A stretch of 64,000 nt of DNA, from positions 18,600,001 to 18,664,000 of the forward strand of contig OZ316898.1 of NCBI GenBank assembly GCA_973895155.1. Reading direction: 5' to 3'. This DNA comes from Marsupella aquatica (Eukaryota > Marchantiophyta). Shown piece by piece: positions 34,640 through 45,649 of this stretch (position 1 is its first letter; the number at the start of each line of letters is the position of its first letter). A model generated the notes under the pieces. It saw only the letters and a program-made list of their open reading frames with translations, had not been told where the DNA came from and searched no databases. The translations under genes were made by a program, and so were the position numbers.

Positions 34640-35145
34640 ATTAGTGTCATGTTATTCATTAATTTGTAAAAATTTCTCATGTATTTCTTCATAGGAATCA
34701 TTGATTTTTGTGCTATGTGAGTATGTTTGATAATCAGTGTTATTTGAGCTCCAATACTCTCTAATCACATATTAGTGTTACTTACACTATTTATAATGTC
34801 ACACTATTTCCATAATAACACTAACTATGATACAGTGTAGTTTTTGCCATTTTGTTTTAAATGCTACTAAAAATCAGTCCAAAGCAACACTAATTGCAAA
34901 TGTTTTTGAAAACAGTTTTTATTCACTATTTTTCCACTCTTGAGCCCAAAGGAAAAGTATTTCATGTCGGCAGAAGTAATGTTATAATAAAATTAGTGTA
35001 CATGACACTAACATATGGTTAGAGTCCAAAAATATGTATGCTCAAGTTAATGTCAAGAAATTAGTGTACTTGAGACTAACTTATGGTTAGAGTCCCAAAG
35101 TATCTACTGTACACTCAAATCAGTGTGAATAACACTAATTAAGGT
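34640..35145. repeat. AT-rich region with repeated TTAGTGT/ACACTAA dyads
   Basis: TTAGTGT and its complement ACACTAA recur many times, often as a dyad with a 4-6 base centre, for example ATTAGTGTACATGACACTAA and CAGTGTGAATAACACTAATT. Two tandem ~70 bp copies share CTAACWTATGGTTAGAGTCC. No coding sequence is supported. This could be a decayed MITE or a small satellite. Confidence 0.6.
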
Positions 35146-35149
35146 GAAC

Positions 35150-37282
35150 AGTGTAGAAAGATGGTCTGTCCAGTTTTTATTCCTTACAATAACCTGTATT
35201 GGGGTTAGTGTACTAGAAAAATGCTGTTGTCAGGTATTTATTCCTCACAATAACGCAACCAGTAATCTTTGCAGATACTCAAAGATATATAGAGGAACTC
35301 TAGACCGTGAAGTCTTGCTGGAAAGTAATGCAAGGTTTTAGTTGGAAACGAGGAACAGAGGCTATGGTGCATTCTGCTCGGAGCACAGAACTACAATTAT
35401 CAGTGTGAAACTAAATCTTTGCTCTAGAGTCTAAAATGTGAGCCCTTGTGTCCGGTTGGGCTTGAACTCCACGGATAAAACCTCCAACATCTCAATGGAA
35501 ATCATCTGCATTAGACATTCTTGAGCTCCTGGATTCCAAACAGGAAACGCTGCTGGACAGACTATGAAACTCGTTGCAAAAGAGAATGGCATGGATTGAT
35601 TCCCTATATCATCATTGGAACCCAAAAACCTCCAGAAATGAGATCAGACCATATCTATCGCCCATATTGCCCTGCTGTTGGCAGAGTAAAGGAATTGTGT
35701 CACGAAAGGCCCCTCTGAGTCGACAAGAGACGTCTCTGAAGGAGACTCGGTCGATGTGAAGGTTCCTAACTTTGCAAGCAGATGCCATAAACACCTTGAG
35801 GTAAAGAATCTCAGGAAACTTGATTAGATAATCTATCATTAGCTTCATTGTGTTCAGATAACAAACTACCGGATCGTTTATTTACATTGAGAGGAACAAG
35901 GACGTTCGGGCTATTCAAGCTCTTTTTCATGATCCGGAAGAGCCTCAGAATTTTAAGCATCAACAGTTAGAAGGTCGAATAGAGAATTGGAAGATGATAC
36001 ACACACCATTTCATATGAATTCATAGGTTCTAAGAAGCTCTTATATATTTCTTCGAAATTGAGTCGACTTGGCTGGGCATGCAAGAAAAAAGTCAAGGAA
36101 GAGCTCGCCTACTGGCAGAATGGAATTGGATTCATCTGTACCGGATGCACAATGTGACCCAAATTATGAAATCTGTTCAACGAATACTAACGAGAAGATG
36201 GAAAATTTCTCAACGAGTCGTCAGACTACGAGCCGAGATGAGCATCCATTGAGTGAATACATCCATTTGACCCTCTCTCTGCCTCGTGAAAACCTTAACC
36301 GAGCTCATTGAGCTAGATCTTCGTACCCTACTAAACCTTAAACGTCATATTGGACTTGCAATTCCCAGCAATCTGCACCTTAAATTGCAACTCTGCGGCC
36401 TATGCAGTTTCATAGCTTGGACGGAGGTTCACCGTAAAGGGTTCACTGGATTTGATGTGGGCACAAGATCCACGCTTACAAAAAGTATGCCTTCGTAAAT
36501 CACCAGTCGAGAATCACATATATGGCCGACAGCCTCACCTGTCGATCCAGAATGTTAGTTGTGCGGAGAGCAATAAGTTTCCACTGTGATATCAGTGGGT
36601 AATCATTTAAGTTTTCTTTGAGGAAAAAACTCACCGGCGTTGCTTCCCATGTTCTTTGGTTTGTTTTTGAACCGACAGGCTGACATATTCCATGTAGTGT
36701 TGACCCATTTTATACGGGAAACATGTGGCACTCTCTTCCATATGAAAATTTTGCAATCAAAGCCAGCTGAGGCAAAGAACATGTCGATTTGATATGGCAA
36801 AAATTAAATAGCCTCAAACTACATGCAATTCTTCAGGCCAAACTCTGATGTGTCGATACAGTAAACAATCAAATGTGTACATTCTCCTATCTAAAAGATC
36901 CAAAAGAGACTTGTCCATCACCAAATGCCGTGGCAGCAAACAAGAAACAGTGAGATGACGCCACAACTAATCTACACTTACTGGGAAATCCTCTTTGGTT
37001 GAAGGAACCCTAATTCCTGCTCCGAAACCTTTGACCGAGAAATCACTCCTGCTGAATCAAACTGGATGTGGTCCTGGAAAGATACCAAGAATTAGCTCAG
37101 CAACACAAGTGGGCTAGTGCAGAACTCTCGAAGGACGGAAACAGAAAAATGAGGCAACAAATCTTACTGCTCCGAAACCAAAACCTTTCTAGTCGAAGCA
37201 ACCCTAATGAACCAAACTCTTTGGAGAGAGCAGAATTAAAGTTTGACGCGAATTACCTATTGGCAAAGGAGGGACGCCCAGA
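35150..37282. other. Intergenic, no supported gene
   Basis: Only short frames without recognisable domains occur on either strand. The end near 37282 is probably the ISD11 3' UTR. Confidence 0.5.
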
Positions 37283-37570
37283 TCACGATGAAAGGTCCGT
37301 GAACTTTATATCCATAATGCTCTTGGTGCGGGGAGCATAGAGGGAGTACACTGCGGACTGCCTTTGAGCTACTTGCAGAGACTGTCGTCCGTGTGCATAA
37401 GCCGCGGCCACCACTGCGGGATCCGTCGCTGAACGGTTTTCCCTGAACCCTTCCTTGGCGCGCCGCTTCACGTACTCTCTAATGTTGTAGTTGGGAAACT
37501 TCCTGGCTTCTCTCAACAACGCCTTGAAAAGGTGAATTGCCTCTGCTGACGATGGCGCTGCTGCTGCCAT
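37283..37570 (-). CDS. ISD11: LYR-family protein ISD11 (LYRM4)
   Basis: This single exon encodes 95 aa starting MAAAAPSSAEAIHLFKALLRE. It shows the LYR_1 family layout: an N-terminal helix with the LYR-equivalent LFK, the NYNIREYVKRRAKEGFRENR segment with the conserved Phe-Arg, and a C-terminal HGRQSLQVAQRQSAVYSLYA that is typical of plant ISD11. ISD11 stabilises the cysteine desulfurase NFS1 in the mitochondrial matrix together with acyl carrier protein, for Fe-S cluster assembly. The longer frame to 37654 is probably 5' UTR, because homologues start close to the helix. The length matches the family (about 90-100 aa). Confidence 0.93.
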   Translation of the reverse strand: MAAAAPSSAEAIHLFKALLREARKFPNYNIREYVKRRAKEGFRENRSATDPAVVAAAYAHGRQSLQVAQRQSAVYSLYAPRTKSIMDIKFTDLSS

Positions 37571-38080
37571 CTCCTTTGCCGAATTCTCAGAGCGTCTCCG
37601 CCTCCCTTCCTCGAGAAGCAAATCTTTCTGTTCGCACCTGCCGTGAATTGTCACCCTGCTCAGTCAAGAGCACATAATCCACCGATTCTACAATCAGAAA
37701 GCATAACAAAAGAAGAAACAGAGAGCAGAATGCTGAAACTCAAGCTCACAGAACCGAATCTGGCCGACTGAACAGAGCATTCCCTAGTCTAATAAGTGCT
37801 CGATTCCATCAAAAGTGAGAAGCATCAGTTCTCCTTTTCTCTCTCAAGCTCGTCTTCTTAGCTTTCCGCTCATGTGCTCCTCGTTATGTTCAAGCTTATC
37901 AAAATCGGGGTTGGAAAAGAGGATAATCTCCACCTCTTTTCCAATCCCTTTGTGTGCTCTCTTGCCTTTGGGTTCTTTCGGAGTGGTGGTACATAAAAAC
38001 TAAACAAATATATTTGTAATATTTGTCATCGGTATATTTCTTTATCAGTTTTTGTACACCAGCACATACTTGGTTCTTTG

Positions 38081-39499
38081 GAGATATATGTTTGATGCCC
38101 CCATTGAACTTTCTTATTTGATGGCCCCTAGGTAACTTTTTTAATCAAGTAGGACCCTTCTTAATGACCAGTACACTTGTTCTTGTGTGATGCTTACACT
38201 TGTCCTTGTGTGGTGTCTACTATGTACAGTGACTCGAGGCAAACTGCATGGTTGAACCGCGCGGTCGACCCTGCATGGTCGACCAAGAAACCACAGAGAT
38301 TATTCAGGAGAAACCGCAAAAAGCGACTGTCGTTGTCGAAATTGTGATTTGAAGACAATATGCATTATGTCTTCGGATTCAATGGGTTAATGCCTAAAGA
38401 CACAATGGATTATGTCTTCCCGTGTTTCAAGGTTTAGGGTGTACCTCGACACCTTCTTGGGGGTTTTACTTCCACAAAAATGGCATATCACGTGAGACAA
38501 AGGATATGGTCATTTTATTGGTTCTAAGGGAAGACTTAAACATTTTTGTAGAAGAACAATAGGGTCTTTTAAATTCAATTTTGAGACTTATAAGAACATT
38601 AGGGTCTTTTTAATCCAATTTTTAGAATATTCCAAGAATATTCCAACTTTATAGGGGTTAAAAAAAAAATTCTTACATTTTAGGGGGTCCGAGGCCTAAA
38701 AACGTCGCAGGCGATGGGGAGGTCCCCATATAGTGAGACCCTTGAGGACACCTTCGGGTTTGTCTTCTTTTGAAATTGTTTGTATGCATTGCACAGGGGG
38801 AGTATCACCATTTTTTGAGCACATTTGTCAATCATTTGCGATTTTTGTTGTGGCAGCAGTGGGCAAATTCCGAACATTGAACTTGAATATTCTTTGTGGA
38901 CATTTGGAGGTACCCCGCACTGACACTGACAGTCGCATATGAAAACATCGTGAAAAACCCATGTGCACCGCGTGAAAAACGTATCTAATGACTACCCCGC
39001 GATACGGTGAAAATTTGAACCCAAAGACATAATCCATATTGTATTCAAGTCACAGTTTGGGCAACAACGGTAGCTTTTGGCAGTTCTCCCACATCATCTC
39101 CGCGGTTTCACCTGTTTCTTCCACATGTTTCTTCGACCATGCAAGGGTGGCCTCCCACACAGTCCAACAGTCACAAAAAACCCATACAAGCAAACCTAAT
39201 GACTACCCCGCGATCGATCAAATTTTGAATCCGAAGACATAATGCATATTGTCTTCAAATCACAGTTTTGACAGCGACAATCGCTTTTTGCGGTTTCTCC
39301 TGAATACTCTCTGTGGTTTCTCGGTCGACCATGTAGGGTCAACCCACTGTGCAGTTTGCCTAGAGTCACTGTACATAGTAGGCACCACACAATAACAGGT
39401 GTACTGGTCATTAAGAGAGGTCCTACTTGGTAAAAAAAGTTACCTAGGGGCCCATCAGGTAAGAAAGGTTCATAAGGGGGTCCATCAAGCATATATCTC
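38081..39499. mobile_element. Mutator-like foldback element (1.4 kb) with ~300 bp inverted arms
   Basis: The left arm (38081 to about 38390) and right arm (about 39215 to 39499) are reverse complements at roughly 85 percent by eye. They share GAGATATATG at the tip, CCCCTAGGTAACTTTTTT, AATGACCAGTACAC, TGTACAGTGACTC, GGAGAAACCGCAAAAAGCGA and GAAGACAATATGCATTATGT. TGGTTCTTTG flanks both ends (38071-38080, 39500-39509). Long arms plus a 9-11 bp duplication are characteristic of Mutator-like elements. The interior has no transposase. It holds a further partial copy of the arm's inner part (about 39010-39100) and a repeated CTAATGACTACCCCGCGAT (38987 and 39198), so the arm itself has been tandemly copied. 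It is non-autonomous. Confidence 0.88.
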
Positions 39500-39509
39500 T
39501 GGTTCTTTG

Positions 39510-41728
39510 TCACCAAAGATATTATAATGGATAATATAAATACAATATTGTCATTTTATTGTATGTATAAATACATCATAATTTTAATTTATTTTTTCAG
39601 GAAATTTGTGAAACCCCATGGAAAGGGAGGCAACAAACGTCAACTACAATATTTGAGCCCAAGAACTTTGAGTTCTCACTTATCACACAACTCTACCTGC
39701 TTTGCCTCTATGATTTTGTTGGGGAAATCTGTAACACACAACTAAGAGCACAATCAATAAGCACATTAGAGCTAAATGGTTCAATAGAACACACAAAAAG
39801 TTATACTATACTCTAGATTGGGTAGCCATACCAACCCTCCACAATACAAGTTCTTTGAGAATGCTTCTCCTAGCACTTAGCTTGTTCACTCAACAATGTG
39901 CATGAGTTTCCAAGAGTACTTTTCCTTTGCCTCTCTACGTGCTAGATACTACGTGCTAGATACTGGAGTTATACTGGAGTTGCGACTAATCATCATAAAT
40001 ATAGTAATGGTGAATTAATGTAAGCAACTAAATTAACCCAAGACTAGAATTGACAAATTTATATTCACTTAGGGCAAAAACCAGTCAACTTTTGGTTGTG
40101 TTTAAGACCCACTTGATTTGCTTGAGGTTTGTGATGACTTTTGGTCATTTAGAAATGGCAGTAAATTGGAGACTAGTTTCAAAGTTAGTTTCCTTTCTTT
40201 CACTATCGTTCATAGTGACTTGTGGTTGACCATATAATTATTATGGTCAGGCACAAATGATGCTCATGGCATTGGATTATTCTATATTACAAAAGTTTAT
40301 AAATTATGTATTCGTAGTCCAGAAGTATTCGTCATAAGTTTAGTTTAGTAGATAAAGTCCAACAAATTTTGAGGTTTGAAACCCCCTAACTTTTTGATTT
40401 GGATAGGAAATGGGCTAGTAGGTCACTTACGTCAAGATTAACTAAACTGCCATGGTGCCAGATGACACCGTTGTGATCATCATTGTTCAGGTCATTTTTC
40501 TGTGATCATTTGAATTTTTAGGAAGAAATCTTCATCATTAAACAAGCATTGGCAATTTTAGTGCAATGCAAGTTTTCGGCCACAATTCGAACTGGGAAGT
40601 GGATTTCTCTTTCACACTCCTTGCAAACAATGTTGTTTGTTTGCCAGCTCCATCTCAGTGTTTTCTTAGACTTCCGCTGCTGCATCCTGCATGTAGACAT
40701 TAGCTAATTTTTGCTCTGTTGCAGTCGATCGGACTCTCTGCTCTATCAAAAAACTAACTTCGATGCAGCTATTGCACAGCTGCCTTCAGTATGTTTCCTC
40801 TCCGGGGCACACTCTTCTTCCATGCTTCAGTGGCAGACGCGTATGCGCTTGGTGCAAACATCAATCGATGCGAAATAGCTTGCATCAATTGGTGAACAAA
40901 GAGCCGACTAAGTCAAGCTATTTTGTATTTTGCGACGCAAATGCATTCGAATGTTCCTAATACCGGAGTTTGAATTCTGAATTGTGTAGTTTGTCCTATG
41001 ATTTCAAGAGTCATAAGCTTAGAATAGATTGATGTCAGCTGAATAGCTGCCAGTCGATTAGCCTGTTGTAATGCGTTTTGAACAGTAATATATTCCCTAG
41101 TACATAGTTGGCAGGTCTTTTACCAATATGCGATGAAGTTTGCCCAATGAATTTAAATGTTATAAGCTCCGATGTAGAATATAAGCTCCGATAAGTTGAC
41201 ATTTCCTATTGTGAATCAAATGATCACCTTCCCAATACTCTGTAGTTTGCGGATTTGCGTACTTGATAGTTCAAAGGTCTTTACCAAAATTTTGAGTAGT
41301 TTGTCATGTGAAATCCGTAGTCGTAAGGTCAAGGTCAAAGTCGAGTGCAGATTTTTCAATTGAACGGTGCTTACTGTAAATCCAGAATCATAAGCTTGGA
41401 GCCATTATATTGACTAGGTGACAGTTTATAGGAGTTTACAGTTCACACGTTACGGCTACATACTATTGCACATTCCCGTACTCAAAAATCATCGAATGAA
41501 GTTGATTTTTATTGTCATGAACATTATAAAAAGCGATTGTTTACAAAAGTTCACAAAACTTGTAAGCATCTATATTATTTGACAGAACACTTGATGTATC
41601 TACAGCCGTTGAAAATTCGCGGATAGAGACAGATGCCCTAGTGATCGAAATCGCCCTATACAGCCTCAGAAACTTTGCAGCATGTCGTTGACGTCCAAAG
41701 CTTCGCTTCAACATCCGCCTCAGCATTT
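39510..41728. other. Intergenic, no supported gene
   Basis: AT-rich, with short frames lacking domains. The right end probably contains the 3' UTR of the minus-strand dehydrogenase. Confidence 0.5.
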
Positions 41729-44363
41729 CTATGCATTCACTGGAACACCGCCTGTAATGCGCAAAAAGTAGGTCGCAACAAGAAGTTAATGTCATTTATC
41801 TTAAATAGACATACCAAATGAAGAGTAGAAGCCTTCATATTTACTTTTACTTGTATGCTGAATGTGTGATTATTCAGAGCGGCATTCACATCAATTTTGG
41901 GGTTGACATAAGTCGGAAACGGCATTTACATCAATTTTGGGGTTGAAATAAGTTGGAAACAAGAAGGAATTTGTACAAAAGGTTTCAACTGAATACATTC
42001 CCTCAATTTAAACGAAAAAAAATGTGTAGAACTCCTGTATTCGGCGACTCGAATATCCTGTGGAGATATGGGTGCACACGGAAGTATGTGATGAGTACCA
42101 TTTGGATGCAGGACTTGGCCCGAGAAGTAAGATCCATCTTCCGATGCAAGAAAAACGTAAGAAGTTGCAACTTCGTGAGGTTGTCCTGCACGCTTCATTG
42201 GCACTTGCTCACCAAATGACTCCACTTTCTGCTCCGGGAACGACGATGGGATAAGTGGAGTCCAGATAGGTCCTGGGGCAACACCTGTATCAAGCAATTC
42301 CAACTCTCCCGAGTTAAGTCCAAGTAAATCTCAACAGTGAGAAACTAACATTGAGTGCACATAATGTCCAGTTTAAGCCACGGTTAAAGAAGAATTCCAA
42401 GTCTTATGTTCAGATGTCTGTGGGGCAGGGGCGAAATTGTCTAGATTACGAGAAATGCTTCCAAAGCAATTGACTAGCTCGGCAATAATTTGCACAATTT
42501 GCAGGTTTTGGCAGCCAGCGGATGAATGTTAGTTCTTCGCTACGGTAGATCAAAACACATCTGGGAGACTACTGGCAGACACGGCAAAGACTGGAGCTGT
42601 ATTGGTACCGTTGACACGAATTTTCCTCGGTGCCAGGTGCAAAGCCAAGCCTCGCACAAAAGCAACAATCGCGCCTTTCGTGGAAGTGTAGTCGATCAAT
42701 GAAGCATTTCCCTTGTATGCATTGATAGACGTTGTGCAAATGATACTGCTTCCCTCCTTCATATGCTTCAATGCATGACTGGCAAAGCACAACGCACAAA
42801 TTAAATCTTTCCAAATTAAGCACATGAGGAGCACAAACATGTCAGCTTCAGTAAAAGTATCTCTAAGGCGATGAGATGGAAGACAAACTTCGTGCATAAA
42901 TCCCCAAATAAAATGGACAACACATATGAAATGACCCATCCTTAGTTTCAGGTAGCTATCAATGAAATTATGTCGTGAGTTAAGCTACGAAGAATTCTTA
43001 GATCTTCAAGGGCGTTTGAATTGGCAGAACTTCACTACCCAGGTTCATACCGAGTGAGAAAGAAGTGAGCGAAAATGTTGGTGCGGAACACGCGTTCCAC
43101 TTGCTCGGGGCTAATATCTTCGAAATTTTCAACGATGTGCTGCTGTGCGGCGTTGTTGACCACGATATCAATTTTCCCGAAGTGTTTTACTGTCTCATCG
43201 ACTACCTGCAAAAAGTACTGCGTCAAACTACTGTTTTACCCAAAAAGCCTGTCTTCAGTTGTAAAATGCACTCTTCGTATTTTGGCAGTGCTGCTGTGCC
43301 GAAGCACTGAATACCTTCTTGCAGTTCTCATCGAAACCGAGGTCGACACCGATTTTGATAGGATCTTTCGCATGCTCAGTTTTGGACTTCTTGATGAGGT
43401 CTAGTGTATCGTCAGCATCCTTCTCTTCCATATCTGGAACGTAAGTGATGGCTACTGAGGCTCCTTCCAAAGAGAAGAGCTTTGCGACTGCTCTGCCGAT
43501 TCCAGAATCTCCGCCTGTTATGATCGCTACCTTCCCCTGCATATGCATTGCCATGCTGTGTTATTTCAAGCAAGGAATAAAGCTTGTGCACGAACGAGAG
43601 ACCTTTTTCGACAGACTCCTGATATAATAGTCATAAATTTCACTAAACTAGAAGGGTCGAAGAAAAGACCACAGGACGAATGTCGAATAGATTGGCAGTG
43701 TCGACTCATGGAGCCCAATCATCGTATACGAAGGTTTTCTTGATTGCATGTAGACATTGAAACGCAATAGAAGATTGAAGCTGCAGGCTAACGGACGAAA
43801 ATCAACCACGTAAATTCTTTTCACGTATCTAACCAAAACCATCCCCCATCTCATAAACAACAACATTGACATTGCCAGCAAATATTACAGTCAACCAGCA
43901 CATGATCGCTCAGCCATGATCCAATAGCCAAAGAGGTTGAAATTCAAAAAACCAAATTCGATCCCAAGTAAAATCTTAAACTAAAGACTCAGACAGGAAC
44001 GAGCTGGACCTTCAGCTTGCCAGCCGGAACGTAGTTTTCTGAACTGTGCACAGGGGACGGATCCATCTCATGCTCTCGTCCGGGCTGTCCCTCCTGAAGC
44101 TTAGCAGGGAACTGCTTTCCATTGGTGGCCATGGTTCTGAAGCTCCGCTTCCCTTCTCTCCCGAGCTCAAGCGGCTGAACCTTGAGTGTCCGTGCCAACC
44201 TCAAAGGAATGGGACTCGCTGCAGCTCCGAAAACGTGCTTTTGCTGTGATACAGCACAGTGCAAGAGCTGGGATGCAGGCCGAGAGAGGAGAGGAAGCTG
44301 AGAGGCAGTTCCGTTGCTGATGAGAGGGAGATGGGTTCCTGCGAACCGAACTGATCGAATCAT
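41729..44363 (-). CDS. Short-chain dehydrogenase/reductase, glucose/ribitol dehydrogenase type, six exons
   Basis: Exons with matching phases are 44010-44363, 43315-43536, 43051-43205, 42609-42778, 42099-42284 and 41729-41751. The last 23 bases supply the usual C-terminus HPNGGVPVNA. The family leader QPGREHEMDPSPVHSSENYV precedes the Rossmann domain, which has TGGDSGIGRAVAKLF (cofactor loop), DLGFDENCKK, VVNNAAQQ, VERVFRTNIFAHFFLTR, the catalytic Ser in CTTSINAY, YTSTKGA (Tyr and Lys of the active site), and VAPGPIWTPLIPSSF. Plant members are linked to desiccation and stress, and their true substrate is unclear. The start is uncertain: 44363 gives a ~77-residue basic Ser/Arg/Leu-rich leader resembling an organellar transit peptide, 44132 (MATNGKQF) would give a cytosolic form, and the frame is open to 44507. 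Confidence 0.9.
41880..41962. repeat. Two copies of a ~41 bp unit in intron 5 of the dehydrogenase
   Basis: CGGCATTCACATCAATTTTG plus GGGTTGACATAAGT, and then the same with CATTTACATC and GAAATAAGT, follow one another directly. The copies differ by four or five bases. Confidence 0.85.
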
Positions 44364-44739
44364 GAGAGAAAGACGAAGATGGGATTGCTCTACACTTTGC
44401 TTGTCTGAATGTGGAGAGAACGGATGTGCATCAAGATTTAAGCTGCAAATTGTAGTGTGGACCAAGATTGGAGCTGTGAATTGGGTGATGGTGAGAAATC
44501 CTGCCATGCAGATCCTGCACTAGTGATTCGAGGCACTTGGCCTCGTAGTTTCTGGCACTTGGCCCTGGCTTGCTCCTTACACGTGGGGCACAGGAGAGGA
44601 GACGACGTGGGTGCTGTACAATGTGTACTCTTGCCAAGCGTTTGCATGTAAGAACAAGATTGCCAACGAAGAGTTTCTGCGTGTTAATGGCAAATCATGA
44701 TTGCTTCTAGCCCCTTTTCCATTTTTCTCCCCTTTGTCA

Positions 44740-45110
44740 GGGGGTCTCAACTCTTCATTAGGGAGTCTCAAGGGTCTAATTTTGATGGGCCTGTAGGTAT
44801 ATATCTCAAAGCTCAGAATTTGATGGACCTTAAGTATGTCGTTAGAGGGGTTACCGACATAAAAAAATTAAATTTTATGGGCCTTTACTATGGGCCTGAT
44901 ACCCAATTCTATCAAATTTGACCTTATGTATCAATATTCTATCAAATTTTATCAACCTTCTATCAAATTTTATGGGCCTGTAGTTACATGTCTCAAAGCT
45001 CAGAATTTGATAGACCTTAAGTATGTAGCCCGTAGTTACATGTCTCAAAGCTCAAAATTTGAGAGACCTTAAGTATGTAGTTATAGGGGTTTAGTTATAG
45101 GAGTTACGGA
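44740..45110. repeat. Degenerate repeats with ATGTCTCAAAGCTCAGAATTTGA
   Basis: Three copies share CTCAAAGCTCARAATTTGA followed by GACCTTAAGTATGT, at about 44806, 44992 and 45043. The last two are tandem with a ~51 bp period. TATCAAATTTTATGGGCC variants lie between. Non-coding. Confidence 0.75.
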
Positions 45111-45329
45111 CACAACAATTATGAACTACCAAACTCATAGTCCATAAGTTTTTACCATAAAAGATTAGTCCTATGTCACTACCATTAGTCACTGTAGAAG
45201 CTAGTGAAAAAACTTGAATTATCTTTTACATAACTTGTGAAAAATTATGACCATTTCTTTAGGGCTGAAAGCTATCATCCATAATTTTGAAGATTTGAGA
45301 TGCCCTAGTGTTAATGTTAATGGCTATTC

Positions 45330-45560
45330 AACTGCTTGTGGCCCCATTTCCTCCACAGGGTGTACTCCCCTTTATTGGTGGGTCTTTTCCCTTTGTGCTC
45401 CCTTGTTTTAGGATTGTGTTCTCCCCTTTTGTTGGTGGGTCTCTTGCCTTTGTGATCCTTATTGGGTCTCGTGCTTTGGCATTGTGTTCTCCCTTTCATT
45501 GGTGGGTCTCTTGCCTTTGTGATCTTTATTGGGCCTCTTGGTTTGGGATTGTTTACTTTG
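45330..45560. repeat. Three degenerate ~65 bp tandem units
   Basis: TTGGTGGGTCTCTTGCCTTT with flanking GTGTTCTCCC(T)TT recurs at about 45376, 45433 and 45500. Both strands are open over ~100 codons because the units avoid stops, and I do not regard the frames as genes. Confidence 0.7.
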
Positions 45561-45649
45561 GCTTTTGGGGATCTTTTGGGGTCTCCTGCCTTAGGCATGC
45601 TGTTAGCGCTTTTTGTTCTTGCCAATGTGATGTGTACTGAGCCTTTGCT

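Noticed and set aside
44760-44820. Possible third Mutator-like terminus (GAGATATATACCTACAGGCC on the minus strand)
   Set aside because: It resembles the 38 kb element tip only loosely, has no matching opposite end and no flanking duplication.
45308-45640. Hydrophobic plus-strand ORF of 110 codons
   Set aside because: It is a translation of the ~65 bp tandem repeat, and the opposite strand is equally open.
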